In this document: one piece after another, positions 32,997 through 45,600 of the stretch
Numbering within the stretch: the stretch's first letter is position 1
How the letters are laid out: each line of letters begins with the position of its first letter
DNA from: Floccularia luteovirens
Taxonomy: Eukaryota > Basidiomycota > Agaricomycetes > Agaricales > Squamanitaceae
DNA length: 64,000 nucleotides
Reading direction: 5' to 3'
Assembly: GCA_009739215.1 (NCBI GenBank)
Contig: VSJF01000002.1
Span: 1,612,001 to 1,676,000 of the forward strand
Made by a program: the position numbers and the translations under genes
The notes under the pieces: model-generated
What the model saw: only the letters and a program-made list of their open reading frames with translations
What the model was told of the DNA's origin: nothing
The model's database searches: none

Positions 32997-35791
32997 ATGG
33001 CTTCCAAAGCGCAACCACGAAGAAAGTATGCCACTCTTCCCTCTGCCCAATTTACGCTCACCTGGCTTCTTATTAAGCCGATGCTATCTTGTGTGCCCCG
33101 GGCCACATACACGAACTCGAAACCCGTCTCGTTGATGGTCGTCTGCAACGCGTCTACAAAAACCTCTGGCCGTCCTTGAGAGGATTCTGGCTTGCAGCGC
33201 GTAATAACTATGCAAATGAAACATACATCGTTTTCTATGACCAACGAATATCCTACGCCCAAACACATACCCGCGCAGTCAAAGCTGCTGCAGTATTCAA
33301 ACATCTTTATGGCATTAGAAAAGGTCGCTCTGGTCAACATTGCTCGCCACTAAACTCACGATTGCCCCCCTTCAGGAGATAGAGTTGCTATTTGTTCGCG
33401 AAATTGTCCGGATTTTCTAGTCGCCTTTTGGGCATGTCGTATGTGATAGTTCTGTGTTCGCCCCATTCACGGTTCTGAGAAAGAACGCCAATACAGATCT
33501 TCTCGGTGCAGTCGCTGTGCTTCCCAATGCGTGAGATAACTGCTGCTTATCTATTTTTTTTGGTTGTTGACACACTGACTTTGTGTCAGTTGGCTACCAT
33601 TAGACCCCCTTTATCACTGTCTTACCCACACGGAAAGCAAGTTAATCATAACCGACACGGAACGCGCCGATCTGCTTCATACAACCCTATCTAAGATTTC
33701 ACAGAAAGTGGGAACTACCGGATTCCTGGTATTTGATGACCACCTGCCAATGAGAACCTGGCAAGGCATGGAATCCTTCCGTGGACTTGTGAACAGTTAT
33801 CCGGAAAAGGGTCTAAATGATATCATAGGCAATGATCCCAAAATAACACCAGAAGACAACGCGACCATCATTTTCACTTCAGGTACAGCTGTTATAGTAG
33901 ATATCTGGCAGGCGATTCTGGTCTGATTCTGTATCCGTTCTTCAGGGACGACAGGCTTACCAAAAGGTGTCCTTAGCACACATAGGCAATTCCTGACAAA
34001 CGTTCTAAATGTACGGGTCATCGGTTTTTCCTGACATATGATAGCTGAAAATATGTTCACCAGGTCTTGGTCGGGAGCAGTAGAGCATCGCTGCGTAGAG
34101 GAGATGATTATCCACCAGAGCGATCGGATGGCCCGCAGAAAGGCGCTCTTGTGGCCTTCCCATTATTCCATGTTACTGGAATCACGAGTTACTCGGTAGG
34201 CTATTTTCTCCAGTTTGTTATGATACTCAATGGGACACGGCATAGATGATGGCCACCCTTACTGGGATGAAGATTGTCATGACAAGAAAATGGGACGTCG
34301 GAGAAGGTGGGTTATATAACTCCTTCTTTTGACTGTTGATTTACCCTTACATTTATTCAGCTGTGAAACTGATTAAACAAGAAAACATTGCAGTTGCTGG
34401 CGGGTATGATGAAAAGACTTTTTGCTCGGAACACGGTCACCTAACATAGTATTTGACAGGGTCCCTGCAATGGTGGCAGATTTGATAGACAGCTCCTTAG
34501 TTGGGTATCCCCTAGAGGGCCTTCTCTTTGGTGGTTCACCGGCCAACGACTCCCTTGTGCCGAGAGCGCAGATTGCTTTTCCAAAGGCTACAATGTTCGT
34601 TCCACAACTTATGCTCGTGGCTCATCTACCACACTAATTCCTATATTTTCATAAAAGGAGTCAAGCATATGGTCTCACCGAAACCAATTCAATCGCTGTT
34701 TCGGTCAGTATTAATTGACCCAGATCCTACATTTAACCTTTTTCATTTACTCACATGATGGATGTATGATACAGTTTGCGGGGGAAGATCACATCGTACG
34801 GCCAAGCAGCACGTGAGTCACACTATCCAAATTACGCACGCACCACAAATTAACCCTTATATAGAGGTCGTGTATCTCCAGTAAACGATATCAGGATTGT
34901 GAAAGATGGGCTATGTTTACCACCTGGTAATGTGGGAGAAGTGTGGTTGTGAGTGCTTTAAGCAGATCTCACACCTGACAGTTTTGACCATTATAGCAGA
35001 CGCGGACCTAATGTCATGAAAGGTTATTGGAAAGATCCAGGTGCGCTTCATAATAGGTTCATTTATTTCAAGGTTAATGAAGTATGGTACACATCAAACA
35101 GATGCTACCAATAAGGTAATCACGAGTGATGGATGGCTGATGTCAGGAGACCTTGGTTATCTAGACGAGGAAGGTTTTTTGTTCATCAAAGACAGACGTG
35201 AGTGTGGCATCTCCTTTCCTGAGTTGATGCTCACAATGTTGGGCTAGTCAAAGATGTTATCAATCGTGGAGGCGAGAATGTTGTATGTGCTCCATTTGAT
35301 ATGGTATCACGCTGGCCCTGAATGACGTTTTCCCAGGATTCCGTGTCTGTGGAGAATGCATTCTATGCTGATCCTCGGATAATGGAGGCAGCCGCGGTAG
35401 GCGTTCCAGATGAGCGTCTTGGAGAGCTTGTTGCTTGCGCCGTCTTTTTAAAGCCAGCTTTCTGTGGCACTGTCACTGAGACAGGACTAATAGAGGATGT
35501 ACGAAAAAGGTGAAGCACTTCCGCAATGTGTAATTTAATCTTTCGCTTATAGTTATTCTCTCATCAGGCTGCCGAGGTTTGCTGTTCCAGTCATGGTATA
35601 TTTCATGAATGAACCATTTCGTAAGTTCTACTTATGTTTAACATGTCAGGAGCATAGAACCAACTCCTTGATTGATAGAACACACTCCTTCGGGCAAAAT
35701 CATGAAGGGAGAGATCCGGAAAGTAGTGAGAAGCGAATGGGAAGCTCGATGCCGAGGAAAAACCAGACGCGAGCCGTCAGTCAACTTGTAG
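32997..35791 (+). CDS. AMP-forming acyl-CoA ligase (fatty-acid/4-coumarate type)
   Basis: About 17 small exons splice to a full ANL-superfamily enzyme that adenylates a carboxylic acid and forms its CoA thioester. Motifs are complete: the P-loop [19 protein letters not shown] (33871-34000), the core QAYGLTETN, the D-loop [19 protein letters not shown], the hinge [11 protein letters not shown], and the C-terminal catalytic lysine in [10 protein letters not shown]. The substrate is not clear; the [20 protein letters not shown] start is shared by a basidiomycete subgroup. The N-terminus is the weak point. ATG at 32997 opens [15 protein letters not shown], and QFTLT would run straight into DAILCAPG if 17 bases (about 33061-33077, no GT donor) were absent. 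As it stands the first exon is out of frame, so the true start may lie upstream. Exon 35789-35791 is the stop TAG. Confidence 0.82.
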
Positions 35792-36021
35792 ACCAGGATA
35801 CCTGATAGTGGGGCTATTACAATATATATACACTGCATTGTGAGGACCAATACCGGAAGAGAGACTCATTTATATTTATGACCTGTATATAATTAAAACC
35901 ATTATTATTTGCTGCATTCCAGTATTTCATGTCTGTCTCCTTCGATTTAATTCTTGAGTAATAATGCAATTGTTTTATGGTTGAGTCAGCGGTACACACA
36001 AACAACCATGCATCATGCATC

Positions 36022-37902
36022 ATGAGCGACGCAACTGTGGATGCTCTCTACCTCTCTGACTTTCGCCAACATCTCTCACAGGTTGAAGCGCACTTAGCAG
36101 GCAACAACGGGGAGCCCCTCCAACCATCATACATACCACCTACAGGCTATTGGACCGTATCAGAAAAGAACAAATTTTTCCATGCTCTATGCATACATTC
36201 ACGACTAAGACCAGATCTTATCGCTGCTGAAATTCGAACCAAAACAACCACTGATGTCTGCGCCTATATCGATATTCTCGAAGAAGCTATATCTAGAGAC
36301 CGTCTTGAACAAATACGGAACTTGAGAGACTCTATGAAAATTGCTCTTGAAGTGTCCGAACGATTCATCAGTTGGGAAGAGGAAAATGCAAGTATTCTTG
36401 TCGATATGGACTCAGTCCCAAGTGGTGGTCGTTCGAGTGCGTCGTCAAATTTTCATTATGAGCCTACTTATGCTGTTCCAGGTCGCGATGACTTGATGAA
36501 GTCCTTAGATTCTTGTCACCTTAGGGCCATGGAAACTATGTTGCGTGAAGCTGAAGCGATAGCTACTGGACAATCACTTGCAGGCACAGAGGACAATCAA
36601 CATCCAGATACATTAATTCCAGGATCTACTACTCATGGTGCAAATTTGCCAGTTGATATATTCCGACACTCATCTTCCACTGAAGAGCCCTTGGGGATGC
36701 CTTCTGGCGAACGAGAGGGGTCTGTTCCTGCAAATCTTTCAACTCAAACCCGGCGCCGCCTGCGTAAGAGGTTGTATATGCGTCGCAAACGAGCCGAGAA
36801 TCGTAATGAGGACGTCAATGATAATGTATTACACAAATTGAGACCCGGCCGGAAATTGAAATCGGGAAAAGTCCCCAACTATACAACGGATACTGCAACT
36901 CTCCCGGAGACACTGTCGACGACTTCCCAGCCCGCAACCAATGCACAAGAAAATATAAATCGTCCCAGTATAGACGACACCGAGTCCTTTAATGGAGCTA
37001 TTCACCTCAATCACAGCATGTCTGGTGCAACAAGACCATATAAAATTAGGAAGATCCTAGAGGACAATGCGATCGATGCTAATATGATGCAAAGCGCGAA
37101 TTTGGATTTGTTTCATCTATCCACAATTGGTCGTTTAATGGAGTATGCCCGATTTCTGTCAGTTAAATTGTACCCTGACAATGGTTATTCTATCACAGGT
37201 TATACAAGTCATGCTATGAGTCTGACGAACAAGCAGATGATGCTGCTGTTTCCGTGGATGTAATACATCTGCTAATTGGGATCGTCGCAGAATTTGTAAC
37301 CGTTTTGGTTCACCAGTCAGTTATAGTCCAAGAACTAGAGAGAAAAATGAAAGGTAACATAAAAGCTTGGAGATCTCAAAGGGATGAGGCAAGTCAAATT
37401 CTTCCCACATATGGTTTCTGTTAGTAATGGAGGGAATAATACCCAGATTTCCATCGAAAATGTACACCAAGCCTTGGAACTCATTGGGTTACCTCACTTG
37501 AACAAGACAACATATTTCTCACAACTTCTGAAGAGCCAACCTCTCGGGGAACCCCGGGAGAGTGATGAAACCGTGAACAATACGATCCAAAGTGCGTACA
37601 GTGACTGCAACATGGAGAGTCTAATCGTGGAGGACGAAACCTATAATCCCGTCCCATTTTCTCTCTATCGCGAAATATATCGCCCCGCCTTTGATATCTC
37701 GTTTAGATCTATTGCAAATTCTCGTACCCAAAAAGAGTGTTCTCCGTCTGTTGAAGAGTCTATGGCGTCCGGAAACAATGATGATAAGGATATGCAAACA
37801 GTTTTGCAAGATGAAGCAGAGGTAGCTAGGAATGACCGTAGAGTGTATAAAGAGTTTGAAAAGGAATTTTGGGAACAATTATCGAACCAATCCCCTTCCT
37901 AA
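36022..37902 (+). CDS. Rrn5-like SANT/Myb protein (RNA polymerase I upstream factor)
   Basis: Three exons (36022-37157, 37199-37388, 37447-37902) give 593 residues. The N-terminal third holds a SANT-type domain, YWTVSEKNKFFHALCIHSRL then RPDLIAAEIRTKTTTDVCAYIDIL, the pattern of Rrn5 of the yeast upstream activating factor for rDNA transcription. The middle is disordered with a basic cluster (RRRLRKRLYMRRKRA), followed by a helical region (VDVIHLLIGIVAEFV, ELERKMKGNIKAW) and ISIENVHQALELIGLPHL with YFSQLL, a histone-fold-like element seen in these proteins. The second intron has a GC donor (GATGAG then GCAAGT, acceptor CCCAG); with it the frame runs on perfectly. The orthology to Rrn5 is inferred from the motif order only. 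It converges on the oxidoreductase gene with 87 bases between. Confidence 0.65.
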
Positions 37903-37989
37903 TACATACTAATCCATACCTATGCAAAGGACAGCACGCGTAACACCAACGAAGCAAGCCGTATAATAGAAACCTAATATTTACGACAC

Positions 37990-39427
37990 CTACATCTTTG
38001 CCCTTTCTTTACTTTCTTCATCTCTGATTATTGCGACAGCTTTCCCCCATGTTTGTCTCTGCTCCAGCGCTGTTAGCCCGTTTGCAAGTGTATCAAGCGT
38101 AAACAATTTATCATAAACAAGTGGGGAGACCTGTCCAGATAATAACATCCTATAAAACATTAACAATTAGACAGATAGATAATAGATCACTGGCGCACTT
38201 GACAAGGTCCCTCCAGACTTCGGGGACACGGCTGGGTTCCTTAGCTGTTCGCGAGAGAATATGAAACCAGTTTCATCATTATCTAATCGAAGCTTACTTA
38301 CTTGCATAGGCCCCCCAATGAATTCCGACAAGTGATATGTTCTTTAGAAGGATGATATTCATTGGCACCTATATCCCCCCCCCACCATTGATTAGGAAGA
38401 ATTTGTTATTGGGAAAGTCATCACCTTCTCAATCTGCCCAGCAGCGAAGCCAATAACAAGGGCACGCCCTTTCCAAGCAATGCACTTCAAGCAGTCTAAT
38501 TTGGCGTTAGAAAGGTCCTCCTTGGCCTTGAGACTCACCATTTATCAAACCAACAGGATCGTATATTACGTCGACCCCTCTGCCATTTGTTATACTTAAT
38601 ACTTCCTTCTGCCAACCTGGTTTTGAATAGTTGATACAATAATCGGCACCCCCGTAGCGTTTAGCCACCTCCAGTTTAGCATCAGATCCAGCAGCAGCAA
38701 TAACCTTGGCTTTTAGCACTAAAGTCAACTGTGTAAGGTTGTATTCTGAATTTATGAGTTGTGTCACGGACTTTTGGCGATCTGTACTGCAGCAAGACCA
38801 ACTCCTCCTGCAGCAGCAGTGACAAGAACCCATTCCCCTTGTTGCAGACTGTTCACTAACTTCTCATACCCAATTATTGCAATACTCACCTGCCTTCAGC
38901 TCCGCTCGCCCCACCAATGCTTCGTAACTTGTGGGCCATGTAATATATAAACCTGTATAAATATGATATTCATAGACAGAATAAGGTTTGACTTTTTCCA
39001 ATACGTACCTGCACCTTGATTAAACGTAAGATTACTAGGGAGAGGAACAAGTGTCTGCCAGTCTACGGCAACCTTTTCGGCGAATGCACCCGTAGCAGCA
39101 CCAAATACACGGTCTCCTGGCTTGTAAGGGCATCCATCTGGGATTTTGCAGTTTTTAGATATCTTCCCCGCAAATTCCGTGCCCAAGATGAAAGGTAGTG
39201 AAGGTTTAGACTGGTATCTCCCTTGAACTTGTAGAATCTACATAAATATCGCTAACTTTCAGTTGTGGGAAAAGTAAAGAATAAATGTAAATAACTTCAA
39301 AGAAATTTAGCCCGACACTATAAACATCAACCAGGACTTGAGTTGACGTTGGAACTGGTTCAGGGTAGTCAGTTGTAGGAGTGATTTTGGAGTGATGGCC
39401 AAGTTCTTTGACGACAAAAGCACGCAT
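37990..39427 (-). CDS. Quinone oxidoreductase-like MDR reductase
   Basis: Multi-exon gene of the zinc-free medium-chain dehydrogenase/reductase family (zeta-crystallin type), which reduces quinones or enones with NADPH. Start MRAFVVKELGHHSK; the GroES-like half has VLVDVYSVGLNFFEILQVQGRYQ, LPFILGTEFAG and KPGDRVFGAATGAFAE. The Rossmann half has GEWVLVTAAAGGVGLAAVQIAK (AxxGxxG NADPH loop), KVIAAAGSDAKLEVAKRYGGADYCINY, GVDVIYDPVG, GRALVIGFAAGQI and KNISLVGIHWGAY. No zinc-binding Cys/His residues are seen at the alcohol-dehydrogenase positions. The stop is TAG at 37992-37990. Exon limits in the middle (38500-38950) are approximate. Confidence 0.9.
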
Positions 39428-39687
39428 TTTGAAAGGTGGATAATGTTATGGTGGTTACTGGTGGTAGAAATCGAATTTCATGAATTGCTGATGTGGTTTA
39501 GAGGCAATATTATCAGCCGGTTAAAAGAGTTACCGGAAGTCCGGTTTTTAACATATGCTGTCAAAGGGAGTATACAGATGAGATGCTGATTCTACATGGA
39601 TCATTGCATATATGCAAACTGGAATGATTAGCTATGCGCTTATTATGTGATTTTCATCATTGGGTTCTTATCAACCACTGAACTATA
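39428..39687. other. Gap between oxidoreductase start and TOM1 end
   Basis: 260 bases, no gene; promoter of the oxidoreductase and 3' flank of TOM1. Confidence 0.35.
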
Positions 39688-42600
39688 TTAACTAAATGCA
39701 AATCCTTCACCACCCTCGTTAATTGCCATGAGAAGCTGCCGACGGAGTAACTCGTATGATGTATATTGAGGTAGATCGATTTGATTGAAACCTGATTTTC
39801 GTGTTAGGAAAATGCTTGTTTTAACTGGCATTGACACAGCCACTTACATGTGTGTGCCTGGGGTAGTCTATCTGGTTCACCATATGCACGGTGGATTGAG
39901 AATCTCTGTACTCCTTGAACTCCTTGAAGATCGCTGAATCCACCGAGAGGAACACGGGACGTCCCCGTAGCAAAACTCAAAACTTTGGCCCTTTCGTCAC
40001 GATTAAACGATTTCAAAGCTCGCCACCACCATACAATATTAGGATCGGAGCTATTGTATCCATTGTACTCGGTAGCGGCTCGCCACTCGTCCACATCAAT
40101 ATCTGGTGTCCCAGAGATGAGAAGCTCCAGCTCTTTCTCGTTGAACTGTTGAAGAAGGGGTATATAAATGAAGCAATGAGAATAAAAGAATGTGCCCACA
40201 ATAGTGATGAGATCCTTGGGTATAATTTCATAAAATCCGCTAGACAAATTTTCAATCTGATCCTTGATGGACGAGTACAAGCGATACTGTGCAGAAAGCT
40301 GGACGAAGTCTCGTTTGTTTTCTTGTGTGACAGGTAATGATTCTCCTCCTTCTTTGAGAGCTATAATACGATTAACTCCAAACTAAGCGTGCGTAAGTGC
40401 AGGCAGATTAAGATGTTCTATATGAGACGCACCTCGTCGGCTTCAACACTGAAATTCAAATCCAAAGGGGTTGGGTCGTTCTCAAGGATCCAACACAACG
40501 AGTTATAATATTCAGGATCGACCCACTCCACGTCTTTGTAATCCACTGGCTTGCCTAGGAGCTGACGGTACAGACTTCTTGCAAAGTATGCATCCAACAG
40601 ACGGCCATCATATATAGCCTTCCCAATGACGCGCCCCACGAACTTGAAGAATGATAAATGTTCGGGATTAACCCAAGAGTTTTTGTTAGGTTGGTAAGTG
40701 AGCCTATCTGCAGCACAAGGTTGAAAAAGGGCGTTATTTGGATCGAACATCTGCCGTGCTAATATTTGGAACCATTCTCGAGTGACGCCACCTGCATCAA
40801 CACCCTCTTCATCATAAAATCGTACACTCAACTTTCCATATTTGATTTGCTCGCCAGTGCGTCGTAGGAACTGTTGGAAACTATCTTCAAACACACGAGG
40901 TCTTCGGACATTCAATTGTATTGTTCCATGGTGTTCTCGCATATGAGGCCGCCTGTGAAGTTGTTGATTGAAATAATTTCGCTTGTTGTCAAAGTCCAGT
41001 ACACGAGGATTGTTGACTAGAAGGGAGAACGAGCCGCTCATAAGGGAGGGATTGTTTCGTACCATGAGGTTCAATATTTTTCGATGCGCATCTGTAAAGC
41101 TGATGAAAAGGTCTTCCATCGACTCTCGTGCGGTGGTGGGTGATCTGGGCGACGCTGAGGCACGTAAAATCCGGGACAATGGCTGTGCTTGAGCCTTTGT
41201 CCCAACATACTTGCAGACCACCATTAGCGCCTCTATTAACGGCAGCAAAACATTGGCTATATGTTCCATATCGGGTTTCTCTTCGATCACGGCAAGGCAG
41301 TCACCTAACCTCTGCCACAATGGTGTGAAGCGGAATGATTCGTAGATGGCTTGTACCTTCTCGATGTCATCACCTTCTGTGGTCTGGGAATTTGCTGGAG
41401 CCTTTGGAGTGTACATATAATCTATTGTTTTGAGGACTCTAAGGAGTTTTGCCTGTATAGAAGATGCTGGAGAAAACTTCGTCGCTACGGCGTTAACGAA
41501 AGAATCGCTTTGAGACCCTTGCAGAGCAACAGCAAGTTCATCAAGATCAACATGCAGGGAATGCCCGAACTCTTGCGCTCTTGATTTAAGTTCATGTGCA
41601 ATTACATCGCGCGCATCAGGGATATAAGATAGATGTTGAATAAGCGCAAGGCTTTGCTGAAAGGTGCGTCCAGAGCACTCGCCCACAGTCAGAATGTTGA
41701 CAATTAATCGAAGAACCGAATGGGGAATTTGAGGAGGGTTTGCAAGTAACATTTTTTCTTCCACAGTTTCAACAGAAGGTTTGTGTTCCTTGCGAGAAGC
41801 AGATGGCGCCATTGCTTCTTCAGAAGTAGGTTCAACTACAAGCATTTTAATTTGTTGTGTCGAGGTAGAAAAATGGTCTTACCAGGTTGGTCACCAGTGA
41901 GCTCTTGCCTAGCATGTTCTGATGGAGGCTGCTGGTCTGGACTTGATTGCTGGCCCGTGGCCTGCTGTGGAACTGCTGCATTTGATTCGATTGTAGGAGT
42001 TACGTTGTGTTCTTGAATTGAGTCTTTGGCAGAAGTTGAAGCCACAGATTCTACCTGCTTTTTGTTGTCTTTGAGACTAGCTAGCGGACGAGTTACAGTC
42101 GCCAGCAGCCCCACAACGGATTCCATGATTGCAGGAGTTCTAAGTAATGATTGACGGTCCAAGAGGCTTAACAGCAAAACGATGGGGTAATGCGTCTGCG
42201 ATACCTGTTTTTCTTTACCTTTCCCCTTCCTGACGACGGTTTTGCGCAATCCGGCAGGTAATTCGTGTTCTGTGAGGAAAAAGAGTGAAGATAGCTCATT
42301 GGATGTAACAATGTAGGTCAACCCTTCAAGACACCTCTGGACAATCAAATCCGGTACCATCTCAACCTGTGTCGTGGGTAATGTCAATGCGGCCAGATAA
42401 TCTATGCTGGCCTTTTGTTTCCCTACAGCCTTGGAAGTTTGAGGTTTCGTATTTTTCACAGACATTTGTGAGAAGCTCTTGTCAACAGCTGCTAGATCAC
42501 CAGTCCCATCTTGCAGGATGTTAAGAAGCAGGTTGAAAAGATCTGTGCGAGTTTTCGAATTTTCGCATAAGTTAACTAGAACCTTGAAGAGAAGCGTCTT

Positions 42601-45600
42601 CTTCAAAACTTGTGGGAAGAAGAGCAATCGGACCAGGATAGCTATTCCAGGTTTGTCTAGAAGTTGAATAGCATCATGTTGGTTTGCAATTTTTCGAATA
42701 TGGGAATTAGGGTTTGGAAGAGCATTCGATGTAAGACGTCCACGAGGGGGTAATCCCCCCATGTTTCCACGATATGTACCAGCTTCGGCAATCATATGTG
42801 AAGGTAAAGATTGAATGAATAAATCGTCTTGTTCCATCAAAATAGCTTGGCGCAAGGTAGGATCAAGACTAGCAATGAGGCTCGCGGGGTCAATATCAGC
42901 TGGGGGTCTGCCTGTGGAAGCGCCGCGTGGTGGTGCAGATGTATCTTCATCCCGAAGACGAGCACGCTCGATTGTTTCTTGTTGTATTATCTCTGCACGG
43001 ATTTCTGGTGGCAAAGCGTCCAAGAATTCTGTACTTATCTGAGAGTCGGCTGGTCGTTCGACCCTAGCTGCACGTTGGTCGCGAACATGCTGGTTCAAAA
43101 CTTCTTCCCTTAGGTCATCCGGCAATGCCTCCAAGAATGTTGGGTCTATTCCAGTTTCGGTAATATCTACTGCACTTCCATGAATCATCACCGTGACGCG
43201 TGAGGGGGTAGATGGCGTTTCTGCAGGACCACCGATGGCCGGTGCATTGGAGGAATCGGTTGTTTCTACATCAGCCACTACAGGGGGGACATCAGCCACC
43301 GCATCAACCATTTCTGCGTCTTCATCAGGCGCCAGCCTTGCATCGTGCATAACCTGGTCTCCCGCGGACAAATCGACCCAAGGCGTGGTATCAGTTTGAG
43401 GGACATCGGTAGGGACATCTGTGTCACGACTCGTCGTTGCCCCTATATCATTATCAACATCTCCTTCTGTTGTTTTTTCAATTTCTGTGGCGATCTGTAT
43501 TGCTGCCTCCGCTGTTTCCCGCATACGGATTTCTTCTTGTATTTTCGCTTGCTTTGCGGCTTCGGCTGCCGCCGGAAGGAGAGACATGCAGACATGATTG
43601 GCCAGATTACCAGCACGTTCAGCAACAAAATCTCCCTGAATTATCTTAACCTCCTCTGCCCAGCGTTGTAAAGTTAGCAATGGGTCGAACTCATGTCCTT
43701 GTCTCTGATTTTGGGGTCGTGCCCGTTCTACTCGGATTGCTGTAGAGTACATGCCAGGTGCACCCCGTCGATGTTGTAAGTAATGCCGATCTAGGTTAAC
43801 CAGGGTACCTGTCGGAACATCTAGTCTGAATGTTTCCGGGCCCGCCCCACCTCGGCCACGGGCAAGGATATGCTGAAAGAATTGAATTGAACCGCCTCCC
43901 ATTAGTTCGTCGATGGTCTGGAAAAGGTCATTTGTTCCACTGGTGACAAAACGCTGTGGTTGACGGGATGGTCGGTTTTGGATGTTATGCGGTCGATTAG
44001 AGGCTGATGTAACGTCAAGTAGTAGAGGATGTGTGGTTGCTTCCGGTGCTGGTGCTGGCGCGTTTCTAGCGCGACCGAAGACTTGAATGCTTTCATCCCC
44101 TAGATAATTGATGAGAAGGAACTAAATTATGAAGGCATCCAGCTGTAGTTACCTCCGGTTCTGTGCCTGCGAGGAACAAATAAGCCCCCCGTGTCGCGAC
44201 TACTTCCGTCATTTAAGTTTCCAAAGTAGAAAAGGTTTCCGGTGGTGAATGTCCCATTTTCCATAGCAAAGTCCTCGTCATCAGATGCCGCATCAGCATC
44301 AGCATCATCTTCATGAAGGATTTGGATAGGAACTATGAAAAAATGCATTACTCAGATGTGCATTTGGAGTAAAAAATCAGTCTCCTAACCTTCTCGTTCA
44401 CCGTCTTCGTCTCCTTCGTCGACTGGTCCGAATTCATCGTGTTCGGATTGATTGTCCTTTGGAAGTCAGTTAGCCAGAACTTGCGTTATGATATGATAGG
44501 CCACACCTCCTCCCATGCCATGTCTTCCTCTTCCTCTTCCTCATCTTCATCTCCGTCGTCTCCGTCACCATGTTCATCCTCTGCGTCTTCTTCTTCTCCT
44601 TCATCATTTTCGACTAGACCCTCATCTTCATCATCAACATGGCCCCAAACCTCTCCACCGTCACCCCAAGCTTCCTCAGAATCATGCGTTGCATGATCAA
44701 TATCATCTTCTCCGTCATCATCTGTATTGGTAGTGTCTTCGCTCCCTGTATCGTCACCAAAGTCCATTTCCACATCTTCGTCTTCATCTCTGTCGTCTTC
44801 TTCCATATCCTCTTCATCGTCAAAATTCCCGTCATCCATCTCCTAGAAGCTTTTTTAGAACAGAATCAACAAAAAATGACGATTTCTGACTTACTCCTCC
44901 ATACATCCCGAGGGAAGAGTTACGATACAAATCTGGGGTCTCTTCTCGACCAGTGTCTCTAGTATCCTCCTCATCTTCATCGGAGTCCAATGATGCTTCA
45001 CTTTCTGTTTTAGCTGTCGCGTCTGCATCCTTGCCTTTTCCTGAACTTCGGCTCATTTTGATAGCAATTTTAGACCTAGTCGGGCTTTAGTAAAATGGAT
45101 TCACCTTAAGTAAGATATTTATCGCTTACAGGTACTCTAGAGGTCTCAGAACTGAAGCCACCAAACTACGAACGTTAGGATAATTGAGGTCCACCTCTGA
45201 TAACGCAGCGGTCAAAGTTGCTACAAAACTTTTTTCAAGCATGACTTTCGCGATATGCGTTGGAACCTCGTCCTGTTGCTTACGTAGAGTGTTGTTAAAC
45301 CGGACAGTTAGCAGGCGGTGACACAGATCCGCTAATGCCAGTAAGCGACCGTATCTTGCTTCCGTTGGTTCCGACGCAGGGAGATCTTTGATCGCGCGAC
45401 TGATAGTTTCCAATACGAACTTCCTAATTGCTACTAGATCTGGAGATACCTCCTTGGCTTCATGTGAGCTATCAACACAAAGAGCCACGATCACAGACAT
45501 TGCCCAATTGCAAAGTGTGATCCTTGAGCGTGACTGAGCATTTGGTTGAGGATTGATGGTACCAAAAGTTACAAGATCCGACAGCAAAAATTGCAATGTC

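Noticed and set aside
32816..33340. A 174-codon minus-strand frame opposite the acyl-CoA ligase
   Set aside because: It is the mirror of ligase exons and introns, with no domain and a frame crossing intron borders.
44439..44962. Several plus-strand frames rich in Ser, His and Leu
   Set aside because: By-products of the Asp/Glu triplet repeat of TOM1 on the other strand.
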